A DNA stretch of 64,000 bases from Ceriagrion tenellum (taxonomy: Eukaryota; Arthropoda; Insecta; Odonata; Coenagrionidae), in the NCBI GenBank assembly GCA_963169105.1, contig OY720633.1:158425780-158489779 (forward strand). The letters are read 5' to 3'. Under the pieces are notes generated by a model. It made no database searches. It worked only from the letters and a program-made list of their open reading frames with translations, and had not been told where the DNA came from. Shown piece after piece: positions 36,241-47,690 of this stretch (its first letter is position 1; each line of letters begins with the position of its first letter). The position numbers were made by a program, and so were the translations under genes.

Positions 36241-36526
36241 GGTATTATTTTACACTTGTTATGACATGAAACAGTCGCGGTCGACCCTCTTTAAATGTAG
36301 GCAAAGTAAAGAAGACGAATATCATTTCTGCGTCGACTTGACCGGGCCTTGAGTTTTTGGCTGCCTTGGGTATTTCGGGCGTTGTACCAGCATTTGATGT
36401 CATCCCGCACCGGAAATACCAATCAGCATTAATCACCACATGACAGCATGTACGTCCTTCCCTGTAGGCGGGATTCGAACCCGCCTTTGTACCAGCCGAC
36501 GGCCAGCCCTCCTCAAAACCGGCCAA
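36241..36526 (-). mobile_element. tRNA-derived SINE candidate
   Basis: On the minus strand the head (36,520-36,465) contains a perfect polymerase III B box within GCGGGTTCGAATCCCGC, which folds as a 5-bp T-stem with the loop TTCGAAT. About 45 bases upstream a TGGCCGGTTTTGAGG stretch is a reasonable degenerate A box, followed by GGGCTGGCCGTCGGC as expected for SINE heads. No acceptor stem forms, so this is not a working tRNA gene. The tRNA-unrelated body appears to run to about 36,241, ending in AT-rich DNA (GTGTAAAATAATA). SINEs borrow LINE enzymes to move. The boundaries are approximate. Confidence 0.45.
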
Positions 36527-39500
36527 ACTCTCCCGATTTTTTTCCGTAAAATGTGAATGCTAATGTCGTCACCCTCGGAGAGCCGCTGCTGGGAGCTGAC
36601 CCCCGAACGACCGCGGCGTGTGAATGAAGCATGGTCGGCGTTCTTAAGCAGCTGCTAACTATTCCCCGAGTCGATATTTCATGGCTCCGCGCGTTTCCGA
36701 CGAGAAGGACTTTCCCCGACGGGAGGAGGAGACCTCTTTTTCGGGCGAAAACACAAATCCCGACTCCCAGAAAGAGACTTGACTTCCTGTGATCTTTTGC
36801 GACATCTGGAAAAGGGATAACCGGCACGGCATATGTCGCTTTTAATACACCACGGGGTCACACCGCGCGTCACCTCATGGAGGGTAAAAAGACACGAGAA
36901 GTCTTGTCGATGAATTTTAATGGGCTCATTTAGGAAAAATATCTCACTTCATTTTTACCGCGCGCTTAAGGCAGCTCATTTGTAAGAAAACGCCCATCCT
37001 GTTCTTCTTGCTCCACCGTCATCGGCTAATCCCAAAGGAATGGGTTTCTTCAATGGCGACAGAATTTTTGTGCTGGAAAATCCTGGGTGGTGGGATTCCC
37101 GCGTCGAAACTTGTGAAATTAATGCTCTTTACTTTGATGGCAATGAAACGCGGACGGCTCGCCATTCGTGACGAGCGCAAAGGCGTTTTTTCATCCAATT
37201 ACCCGACGTAAAAGGGATGATTTTTAAACTCAAAGTTAATTGAGTAGAGAGTGTTACGAAGCCGTAAAAACAAAACAAAACAAAACTCAGAGCGTCGAAA
37301 TTTTTTTATATTTAACTGCAGATGAGAAGAGGATGTAAACTTAATGAACGAGAGGTAAAAAAAAAGTCTACCTTCTGATTGAGCCGTTGTTTTTCGCTAA
37401 TGGTTTCGTCATTCATGTATAGTTACCAGCTCTATCACAATTACATACAACACGCGCTCTAAACACGGGCGTTCTCGACCTTTACTCACACATTTATTTA
37501 TCGGACGTATTATGCAGACAATCAGGCCTTTTTGCAAAAAAAATAACTTATAATCAAGAAGCCAAGAGGAGGAGGAAATGAATGGCCCCGAAATGATCCC
37601 CTTATCGCCAACAAGTCTACGTGATTCAGGAAAAGGATATCAAAAAGCAAACCCCGGGACAATTGTCAGTTTCTCTCGTTCCCATGGACATTTATTGACT
37701 AAAACTTGCAGTCTAAAATCAACGTCAAGGATAACATTGTAAAACCAAATTTATTAATAAAAAACGATCATAAAATAGTATGACGCAATGCTATACACCG
37801 GAAAAACTTTATAAATGTACAGACACTCAAATCCTTGAGGGAGGTTGTCTTTCCAACTTCGACGATTCACTGTCATCCATGACACGCCGACACTGAATAA
37901 TATTACGATTCGAAATCGAGGTGAGCACTTTTGATCAGGAACAAACAACAACATCCAGGAAATCTCGCGAGTTTATAAATCGCACGCAGCGGGAGCCTTG
38001 TTTTTTTAGTGCTCCTGAACACGCTAAACCCCGCGCGCTCCGCATCGTGCGCACGTCCGCATGCGAAAATATTTTTTTTATCTCGCATAAGTGGATAATA
38101 CCTCTCTCTTTCTCTAACCCTCGACAAATAAAGATGGTTCTTTTGTTCCAGGAAAGCATTATTTAAAGCGTTGGACGATGCGAACAGCCGCCTCCCCAAC
38201 CGCCATCCCATTCGAAACATTTCGACCGACGTTTGGAGGCACGCAATCTTAAGACTCGCAAGCACTCGTCTGTGCATAGGAATTTTTCGTTCATTTTTTA
38301 TTCCTTCGAGAAAGAGACATATTGTCGCCTAGGGAGCTTTTACGCTCGGAAGACTTAATGTTTTGCGCTAAAAGCGGAATCTGTAACGCAGTAGCGGCTC
38401 AACTGATTGCTAATACTATTGATAAAAGAGATATAGCTTTGAAAAAAATCGCTTGCGTGAGTCTACTTTTATCCACTGGAAGCGAATATTGTGACCTTTA
38501 GCTCTCTAGGCGTCACTTAGCCACGCATTAAAAATATACAGCGAGGAAAATTTCAAGGTGTTGTTCCAGGCGCTATCGCGAAGGGGCGCGGAAAAAGACC
38601 CGCCTTTCTCCCGAGCAGATACAATAAATGAGGAGAATTGCCGGGTTCGTGGTCGGTCAATGCGACAATTTAGCCCCCGAGTGACGCATTTCCCGATCCA
38701 ACTCAACAAAAACAGAAATGAGAAGGAGACCAATTTTCGATGTTTCGGAGGGAGGATTTAGAAAGTCCCTATTACCCGAAATCTTTCGAATTATGGATAG
38801 ATATTATTTCTGTCCAAGAAAACGCATACCCGAGATCATTAATCTACGAATTAAGCTATAAAAACGCTGTTAAATAACATACCTAAAGGTTTCATTTCGA
38901 TTTTTTTCCTTTGTTTGAGCTGAAGGTTCTCCAGGGACCTCATGCAGATAAAGATATCGAGCAATATTGTAAATCCAGAACCACAAATAGTTCTTAGCGG
39001 TAGAACATAGGCGGTCATTGTATGTGCATAATTATAATACTATATTAAATATAGCAAGAAATGGCGCTAAAATGCGGGTTTCAAAGTCCTCCTTCCTTCC
39101 CGGTTATGTACACCATTTTTTGTCATATATCAGAGGAAAGTCATGAGATTTTTCAAGTCATTTTCCGTTACAACTGTTATACAACATATTTACTCTGACA
39201 ATACCTAACTTACGATGAAAACAAAACACTGTAGTGCTTAGATAGATACAGAATTTCTTTTTTCAAAGAACGACTAAATTGTTTCCTGAAGTATGACAAT
39301 TCATGACTAAAAAAATATTACTTGGGAAATTGTATCGACCATCGGATTTTTCAGGTAGCAACTACTCGGATATATTTAAAGCCACACCAAAATCTCGGAA
39401 TTCTCCATTTTTTCATGGTTGTCGCTAGAATCTTCACAGAACGATTTTCAGTACTGTAAATAAGTCGTTGGTATGTTAAATAAACACGATGTAAAGTGAA

Positions 39501-40068
39501 TACAACAGGGAGGAAAAGCATCACTTCCCCTCTCGCAAAACAGGGTGGAAAACCAAACTTTCCGATTAGTTTGGGCAAGATAGTATATTTGCTCAAACTT
39601 CTACAAGGCATTCTCTTCTCGTGATTCTCGAATGGCCAGGTGCGAATAAGGGGTCCATGTCCAGCCAAAACTTCTAGCAAGGCAGTTTGGTTGAGTGCTT
39701 TCAATAAGCAGTATACACAGGAATTCATGTGCAATACAATACTGTCCTTATAGCCTGAACGTAAGCAAAGAGAATATTATTTCAAGTAAGCACAGAATAA
39801 CTAAGACTAATAAAACGCTCTTTTATAGACAGTGCCACTGAACAACGAATTCGACGCTTTGAGTCTAAAAAAGGGCGGAAAAACTACGAAATAAGAGAAA
39901 ATAGTGGGCATTTCTCCTTTTTACGCAGAGGCAAAGTGACTTGAAGATATCTTATAGATAGATTGACCTCTGCTATCTATTCCCCTATCTAAACATAGTT
40001 CACGCGACAAGATTTGTGCTTGGCATGAAGCGAAGGTGGCTTGAATTCAACTGGAAGTAAATCTTTAA
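36527..40068. other. Intergenic, nothing gene-like
   Basis: 36,560-36,890 is CpG-rich and includes a third, partial copy of the recurring motif (36,649-36,665). The rest is AT-rich, with chance frames up to 127 codons (minus, 39,351-39,734) that have no domain. Confidence 0.35.
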
Positions 40069-40239
40069 CCAAGCACCAAAGCAGTGAAAACTTTGCGCTT
40101 AAAGAACGCGATTGAACAATTGGAAGAAAATGACATGAACGAAGCGACGAGAAGTCTATCTCGCGCAGCTGAGGAAAAAGCCACCAGACACCGCGGAAGT
40201 CTATTGTTTAAAAGTCGAAAAAAGGCACTCCTCGAATAG
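40069..40239 (+). other. Weak coding-like fragment, 56 codons
   Basis: This frame lies between a TAA at 40,066 and a TAG at 40,237-40,239. The protein is charged and helical-looking (IEQLEENDMNEATRS, then RAAEEKATRHRG), with codon use unlike the flanks. It has no start codon at its head and no strong splice acceptor. The opposite strand is also open. It may be transposon debris or a terminal exon. I do not recognise it. Confidence 0.12.
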
Positions 40240-43200
40240 ATTGGCAACTGGTTTTATGGGGTGAAACTCCTGTGAACAATTGGCTGAGCATCAGCCTAAA
40301 AACTTCAGCTCAGAGAGAGGAGAAAAAGAGGAAGGGGACGTGGGAACAAGCTGAGAAGGAAGGAAGCACTCGAAAAAAATGGAAGAAAGAGTCCAACTGT
40401 TCTCTTCCTCTCAACTTCCGAATGGAAATTCCGCCCCGAGCCTCCTTCGATTGCAGCCTCCGCCTCACCTCCCCATCCCCCCGCCCTTCTCCATGCTGGA
40501 TGAAGTAGTGCCCGACTTCCCCCTCCACAAAGCGGCACTCCATTTGAAGGGAAAAGAAACAATGCAAGCAGCAAGGTCTTTCTTCCCTCTCAATCTCCTC
40601 CTTCTTCCCCTCCTCCCGTGGCCGCCAGACCGATTTAAAGGAGGGAAATGCCGTCGCTCGCAAACCCCTCACCTACTTAACGTATACTTCCCCCGTTCTT
40701 TCCGCCTTTCGCACAGGCGGCGGGTAAGGCGAGGAGGAGTGTTGGGTTCAAGCCCGGCTGCGCGCCGTGAGCGGAGATTTTCTTAACGCCGCGCCGACGC
40801 CGCTGACGTCCTCCACGTAGAAGAGGAGCGGAGCTCTCGAGATTGCTCGAGTAGTTGGGCGGGGTGGGGTGGGGAGTGGGGGGGGGGCGCGGGGGGTGGA
40901 GTGGGCTGAGTGTGCGTCCCAAATGGCGGGAGGGAGGGAGGAGGGAGTACGTAAGTGTAAAGAGAGCAGTTCACACTGGGTTCAAGTGGAACGGCGAGCA
41001 ATTGAACACGTTCGAGGAAATCAAGGAGGCAGTCCGTAGTGGTAGTGTCTCCCGACTCTCCTGTCGCTTCTGAGTGCCGGCGAGGGGGTGGGAAAAGAGA
41101 GAAGGGGGGGTGGAGGGAGGGCGGTGGAATGGGCGGAGAAGGGAAACTTTCCTCCATCAAGAAATGTCCCGAGTCGTGCCTAACACGTTCTCGGCTAAAG
41201 GCCCCATTGGGGGAGGGTGAAATCATACCGGCGGAGCAGCTTCCCGAAGTTAACACAAATGAGATCAAACCAATCGATTCGCCGTCTTCTAGACACGCTC
41301 GCGACGCGATGCAGAGCAAATGAGATGTTCCTAAAGGATTTCGGCGGAAAACCACTTCCAGAATAAAGAGGTGAAGATAAACACTGTGAACTCGGCGGAG
41401 CTGAAGGTTGACAAGATAACGAGATAACAGAAAAACGAAAGCGACTCCACTGTGGCAAACGTTTAAAACAAAATCAATAAATACAAAAAAATATTTCACT
41501 TTCTCAAGAGTCACAATTGGGATTTGGTAGCCCCCTTCCAATTGAGTGCAATAAGTCGTCATGCAAAAAAATACAAGAGGTGGCCATTGCCTAAATTATC
41601 AAGCTTATGCGTCCAATCGGCGGAATGCGGGAATTGAAGCTCCGAAAATCAGTACCAGGTGGGGTGCATATTAGAAGTGAATTCCTGGGATGATTATAGG
41701 AAAAAAATAATAATCCTCCAGAGGCTGCCCTAAGGGAAAACGTAGGGATACGAACGAAACTTAAAAAAATATCAGGGAGCATTAATGGGGAAATATGCCT
41801 TACCCAGGTGGTAAATATCGCAAGATCTTCCTTTTCTCAATGCTGTTACCGAACATCAAGCAATAGGGAAGAGATATCTCTCAATGCTTCCCAAGTCTCT
41901 TAATCCCGATATGATTACGATCTGAGATATCATGGGGCAATAAAGGTTAGACGATGAGGCGCTTAAAATCGCTGTTTATTAAAACGAACAGCATTCTACT
42001 AGGCAAAGAAGTGGCCCACAGTAGATTTTTATAACTGCAACTCACACTGAAAGCGAAGAGTAACATTATTCATCTCACGACCGACGTATGTTATCAGAAA
42101 ATAGTTTTAAAACTTCGAACTGGCACTTCTGTCTTCGAGATTACTCCATTCATTACGTATTTGAAGGAGAAAGAATATAAAATGAAATTAAAACGACGCG
42201 ACGGCTGGCAGCTGTAAATCGGATCCGGGAGACTCAGCGCGTCCAAATCACTGAACAGAAAAAAATAAGTTGACGGTAAAGGAGTCGACAACTGTTGAGA
42301 GTACAATAATCACCAAATATATAACTGTGACAATACATACCGATGGTGGGGCAACAAATCCATCGCCTCTGTCAATGGCTAACAGCTGTTTTCCTCTTCG
42401 GGTGCACACGTGTACCAGAGTGGATGAAGTCATCAAGAACGTAAATGAAACCACTCTATTACAAAAAGGATTTCCTTGATGATGGGCATTCAACGTGAAA
42501 AACGTGAAGAAAAGACTCTTCAAGATTTTAATACCATGCGTAGCATTGTATGACCCAGAAACATGGCCTCCGAGGAGGGGTGGTAAGCGGTTATTGAAGG
42601 CATTCTAGAATCTGAAGGGGAGAAAGACGGGCGAGGAAAGAAATTGGGGTAGAAGAGAAGAACAAAGAGATTTGAACGCGATGGAGGCGGATCGGAAGTC
42701 GATGGGGGAAATTCGAAGGAGGCAGGAGAAAATGGAGGGAGGCTGCGGCATCATGGGGAAGAGAACAGGGTACGAGATGGAGGGGCGACAAAATAAAGAA
42801 CCAGGAGGGAGATATGGGCATTTCAAAGGGAAAATAACACGAGGATATCAATAAATTAGCGTCAGGAACAGCTACATATAGACTGATGTTCGGAGGAAGA
42901 GATGTAAGCTAAGCAGGGACTGCCACAAAACCAAACAGCATGGTAAAGACTCCGAACATAGTGAGACATTTCGAAGCATCTCGAAGTATTATAAAACAGG
43001 TATGCGAGAGTTGGGTGTTTCCGTTTTTCATGCGCGACTCATGATTTCGTGTGACCGATACGACTCCCCGATTACCATTCTCGACCCCGCTCTCTTTACT
43101 CCTTCATTTTTCTTCTCCCTGGCGTCTTCTTTCTCCTCTCTTTTTTGCCCCGTCGATTCCCCCCCCTCCACCTTACCCCCGGCAAGCAAACAGGCGCGGC

Positions 43201-43990
43201 CCCGCAGTTAGACGCGGTGGCGACGGACGAGACGTGGAAAGCCGCGGCACGGAGATTTAGTACACCGACCGACTGCAAGGCTTGGAGGGCATTAAAAACT
43301 TTTGGTTTGCATTCCGCGTCTGTTTACTCACGGATCCTCCCGCGAGGGGACGCGAAAGAAGATGGCTTTCGGGCAGAGTTTGAGAGAGAGACAGACAGAG
43401 TGGAATACAAAAAAATAAATATAAACACACACACACGTACATGTGAGCGGTATGCGTATGAAAGAGGAGGTAGAGGGATTCCATAGAAAAAGCAGGGCCA
43501 CGTAATTTAGTGTACCTACCCGCTTTCCTCCCCTCCGCTCCATGCTCCTCTTTTTTTCCTATGACAGCCTCCTCTCCCACTCCTCGCTTTATTTTCTCTC
43601 ACACACTTTTCCGCGGCGGTCGTCACACACGGAGCTGCGGAACGGATTTTCTGGGACTCCCCGGTGACTTACCATAATTTATTTAGGGCGGTGAAAAAAT
43701 TGTTTGCATCCCATTCCCCTGGGGAACAAAGAGTATATATATCGACCCGTTGAAGGGATATTTCCGTGAACTCCCCCGCCTCTCACGCCCACTCTTATTC
43801 TCCATCACCGCGGCTTCATCTCGCCTCCCACCGACTCGGATAAAGGAAAGCTAATTCCAACAGCACCGATTCATATCGCATCTAATCTAATGTTTTAATC
43901 CTGCTCCAAAGATCTAATTTATCCAACAAAACGTAATGCATTAACAAGTGAAGTACCGGAACTGATACCACACCCCAATAATCCCCACGC
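40240..43990. other. Intergenic, with GC-rich patches
   Basis: 40,430-40,830 is C-rich or CpG-rich, and 40,855-40,915 is a dense G-tract. 41,080-41,215 is G-rich. 41,540-42,560 is AT-rich. 42,610-42,790 is purine-rich. 43,110-43,360 is CpG-rich, followed by a (CA)n patch at 43,424-43,436. The 259-codon minus frame at 40,783-41,562 spans several skewed tracts and has no domain. Confidence 0.35.
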
Positions 43991-44362
43991 GGGTCAAAAT
44001 GATCCGTCTTTTTTGCTTTTATTTATGTCATTTTACGCTTTCAGATAAATATTTGACATCGACAGGCCAGAAACAGCCCGTAGGTCAGGAGTATTCTATT
44101 CCAACCAAGAGCGGTCACGTCAATGATAATTATCTGTTTGTGTTTATGGCAGGCTGTTATTGCCAGCCATTGTGTTTTTCGCCAGGCTGTGTTACCAGTG
44201 CAAAGTAAAAAATAACAAAATGCAACAATGTAACAAAGAAAACAACATTTCCCCTACTTCGGGCTTATAACCACGAGCGGAAATCCACGGAAGCGTTTCG
44301 TTCTCCAATCATTACAGTATGAAAGACACCAATGCAACCATGTAAATGGGTCAAAATGACCC
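43991..44362. mobile_element. Possible nonautonomous piggyBac-like remnant
   Basis: GGGTCAAAATGATCC at 43,991-44,005 and GGGTCAAAATGACCC at 44,348-44,362 differ at one base and are nearly self-complementary. They therefore work both as direct and as inverted terminal motifs. GGGTCAAAATGACCC-type sequences near element ends are familiar from piggyBac-like and related DNA transposons. No clean TTAA target duplication with a CCC end was found, and the internal 69-codon frame has no transposase motif. The call is tentative. Confidence 0.25.
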
Positions 44363-45759
44363 AATCGTGACCTCGAGCGCTAAGTGCTATGGAATAAAAC
44401 TATGTAAAATGCGCCCACTATAAAAAATTGCTACACTTCATATGGTGAGTTAAAATTTTTAAGACACACGCAAGGAATGTGGAGGGCCAAAAACGTGTTG
44501 TAAAAAGTGTTTCAATTAACACAAAGTAAATTTAATTGGAGCGGCGTGAAATGAGGGGCGCGCTATCGTAATGTATTCTATATTCCATTAAAGTAACTCG
44601 CATAAGTCATTGATATTGGTTTCCTTACCCCTACAGCATACGAGAAGGCAAACGAGAAATGACGCTCAAAAAAGTGAGTAAAAATCTGTTGGAGAGTTTT
44701 CCGCAGCGTGTTCTTCGACGCTGTGGGACTGTTGGGTTTTTTTCCACGTAGATCCATTTTGAGGACGACAGATTCGAGAAAATTCCAGGTCGCCTCTCAA
44801 GACCAAAGTTGTTCATTGGAGTCATTTTGGCCGTGTAATTTCGGTAAGCACTTCGGTCAGGTGCAACATAAACGCGGGCGAAATGCGTCGAATGAGCATT
44901 TCCGACCAGAAGAAATGAGCCGGGATGATCGCGAAACGTTATTCCTAGTTAAAGACAATACTTTTTTTAACAACCGTAACCATAGGTGCTCTGACGCGAT
45001 CCAAGGATCAAAATCCTATGAACAACAGGATTCCAACCGATTCCGTCTGCAATCGCATCAAGCAAGAATGGAGTCAAAAGAATTTGGGAAACAGGAAAGG
45101 AAAGGGTCAGCGTTTCCAAGGAATAGAATCGCAATCGATCGCATGTAGAAGAAGAAGGAAAATGATAGTTGAACGATCACTCAGACGAGCGAAGACAGAA
45201 CTCCCTCCCCACCCAAAGAACCCCAGAGTTCCTCCTTCCTTCCGTCTTCACCACCCCCTCCGAGCGTCACAGCACGACTTTAGTTCATGCCAGAGGAGAA
45301 CTGAGGGGGAAAAAGACCGAGAAGCAGAGGAGAGACGGGCGAAGGATGTGTCCCCGTTGATTCCGACCCCATCTCTTAAGGAGGTTGTTGGGAAATGACG
45401 CGGATTCCTGTTGATAAACTTCTCCCCGCTGGATTTCGGGAGAAAAAAATTGTTTACTTCAATAGGAGAGTGGCAAAGGAACAAGAAAAAGCGAGAGGGC
45501 GCATCGAAAGATTCCTTCCTCTCGCTCGGAAAGACTGACGAGATGGTATCTCCCGGGAGAAGGGGCTTCCTGCGCCGTGTCCGCCGCCGCTGCGCCGGTG
45601 GAAGATAAATTGTAACAGATTTGTAGGCGCTCAACTATTCGTAGGTTCTTAATGCGATAAGATTCCGGTCTCGGAGAACAAAAGAACTCGAGGAGGGAGG
45701 ATGAAGGAGGTCACAAGACTCCCGAAAGAAAAAGCAAAAGAAGCCATCTACCGGGAATT
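44363..45759. other. Intergenic, no gene supported
   Basis: 44,400-44,640 is AT-rich. 44,640-45,610 carries overlapping frames of up to 146 codons (plus, 44,708-45,148) with polar, low-information composition and no domain. The minus strand is open over part of the same region. I treat them as chance. Confidence 0.3.
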
Positions 45760-46170
45760 ATAATCCTTACACATTTGCATTTACCATAATTCGCTAAGCC
45801 GTGACAATTAGTGATTTCAGCGTTTTCCGTTGTTTTTTCGTTTAAGTAACCCATTAAAGAGATAAAAAATACTCCCGGAATTAATTATTTAAATGGATTT
45901 TTTCCAGTTCTCTTTCCCAAGGTTCAGTAAAATCGCAAAATGTCTCGCGAGATGCAAATAAATGGTAGGCTCGATGCGGGTCGCTCCGCAAAGCGCTTCC
46001 AGTTTTTGCACAGGTGTCGGAATAATCGCAATTCGACAGATTACGAGTGAGATAACCATGGAAAAATACCCAGAGGAAATCGGGCAGGAGCTAATTTCTT
46101 ATTGCCCCATTTCAAGTTACGAAGTTTAATGAATTACCCCTCCAGCATTTTCGCCAACAAGCCACAGAAT
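45760..46170. promoter_or_regulatory. Candidate enhancer: two POU octamers amid homeodomain sites
   Basis: Perfect octamers lie at 45,773-45,780 (ATTTGCAT, minus orientation) and 45,952-45,959 (ATGCAAAT). Between and around them are CAATTAGTGATT, GAATTAATTATTT and TAATCC homeodomain-type sites, and a CAGGTG E-box near 46,012. No low-complexity DNA is involved. POU and homeodomain clusters are common in neural and developmental enhancers of insects. The role is inferred from motif density only. Confidence 0.3.
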
Positions 46171-46536
46171 CAATAAATGACTCATTGAAAGGCAAGTTCT
46201 TCATAAAAACCCTTCTTGAAACAGCTGCGGTAATACATCAGCACTGCACCGGCAAAATAATCTATGAAATAGCTTAAAAATTTGTAATTTTTTACTGCTA
46301 ACAACCCAAAAAGTATTTTGTTAATTTTCACTGACTACCAAATCTGACAGTTCCCATTTCAGAATACTCACACACCGCTCACTCAGAGACCGACCAAGAG
46401 GGTGATTAGGCAGTCAACGTCATGATCTACAAACCTGCATGCGTAATTCACAACGTAAAAAAAAGTGACGTTTCCAGAGCTAGATACAAGTAATTCAATT
46501 TCCAACAACGGGACTCTTCAACCGCCAGTCCGCGTC
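46171..46536. other. Intergenic, AT-rich
   Basis: Nothing recognisable lies between the motif cluster and LINE copy C. Confidence 0.4.
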
Positions 46537-47165
46537 TCTACATCTAAATCTACATAATACCCTGCGAGCCGCCGCATGGGCGTGTGGTAGGGGGTGTTAG
46601 GTCACCAGCCGTGTAAAGGTGTAAGTTTTTTGGAGATGAAATGGTGACATGTTCTATAGGAATGTATTTAGTGGAGCTCAATTTTTATTATGGTCGCTTA
46701 TTGTTCTCGGCAAGAACGAGTTTTTGTACCTATCTGTTCGGCAGTGTATCTCTCTTATTTTATCGCATCTATCAGGCCTAGAGATGTAGTGAGGAGTCAT
46801 GATATATTCTTCGTGTCGCTCTGAAAAATATCAGTTCTGAATTTCTCAAGCAACCTAAGCCTAGCGTGTAGCCTCCGAGTCTCTAGGGGCTCCCACCTTA
46901 ATTCCTCTAAAAGTTGTGAGACTATAAGTACACTCGTAGCAGTTTTAGCGCGCTGCTTTCCTTTGTATTTCATTAATTTTTTTGGTTAATCTTTATGACC
47001 AGAGTCCCAAATGCTCGCGGCGTATTCGAGGTGTGGGTGTGGCCTAACCAGAGCGAATTAGTGTCTCTCTTTGACTTTTTCATTCGAGGACCTTCCTATT
47101 ATACGTTTAATAAACCTAGTTTCTTTAATGCAGCGCCACATACGTTATGTATTTGTAATCCTCAC
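46537..47165 (-). mobile_element. LINE copy C, 3' end of the same non-LTR retrotransposon
   Basis: On the minus strand this is the longest copy. It runs from RT coding sequence (matching copy B from about 47,160) through the complete 3' UTR to a tail of ATCTAC-type units at 46,537. The terminal CCCTGCGAGCCGCC block and tail match copy A, and the coding part matches copy B closely (for example the AATACAAAGGAAAGCAGCGCGCTA region at 46,965-46,940). Copy C thus bridges A and B and shows that all three belong to one family. It is 5'-truncated and inactive. Confidence 0.8.
46740..47160 (-). pseudogene. Reverse transcriptase C-terminal fragment (LINE copy C)
   Basis: The minus-strand reading from 47,060 gives FALVRPHPHLEYAASIWDS followed by GHKD and then a premature stop at 46,988-46,986. 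A CCACAC duplication has inserted an extra PH relative to copy B. Downstream, in a shifted frame, the QLLEELRWEPLETRRLHA and KFRTDIFQSD segments continue the family. Frameshifts on both sides of the stop mean no functional protein. Confidence 0.75.
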
Positions 47166-47690
47166 GATATATCATATGTTATGGTATCTCTAGACCATAG
47201 GGACTATAGACACATAGACTATAGGGACTATGTTCATCTTTCCCATTCCTCAGAGGACTCCCTAAGCCACCACTCAACTAAAGAATTACATTCTCAAGTA
47301 CCTCTTTCATTCGACCACATCTTTGGCTAACCCATTATAGAAAATCTCTCTTCAGCCAGTTCTGACTCGAGACAAGATGCATTTTCTTGTCTTTCCTTTA
47401 AAAAAAACCCCAGGCAACCCGTTGGGGGACGTCATGCGCGAGTGCCACAAAAAATCAATTATTTCATTAACCCGGGACGCGGACACCCGAAAGGGAGCTC
47501 GTGAAAAAGAGACGAGAAAAGGGAACTCCGAACACAATGAGTACCGCAGGGAGACAAAGCTAAACTTCAAAAGATCGGGAGAGACGGGGCCCTGAGTGCA
47601 CGCGCGCAAACCAATAACCCGGAGTGAAAATGGAGTTCTCTTACACTTCAAGGTCTCCCGACCAACCCGCACACGACGTGCACGTAGCTA
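47166..47690. other. Intergenic
   Basis: A short local repeat of the word ATAGGGACTAT lies at 47,200-47,232. Chance frames occur on both strands. Nothing else is visible. Confidence 0.35.

Noticed and set aside
36460..36526. Functional tRNA gene on the minus strand
   Set aside because: The T-arm and B box are perfect, but no acceptor stem or anticodon arm can be closed. A SINE head fits better.
40715..40765. tRNA-like GGGTTCAAGCCC on the plus strand
   Set aside because: It is a B-box-like word only. No T-stem of proper length and no A box at the right distance.
40783..41562. 259-codon minus-strand frame
   Set aside because: It crosses G-tracts and CpG-rich DNA, has low-complexity stretches, no conserved motif and no coherent domain.
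44708..45148. 146-codon plus-strand frame
   Set aside because: It has a polar composition without a domain, a weak start context and no neighbouring gene signals.
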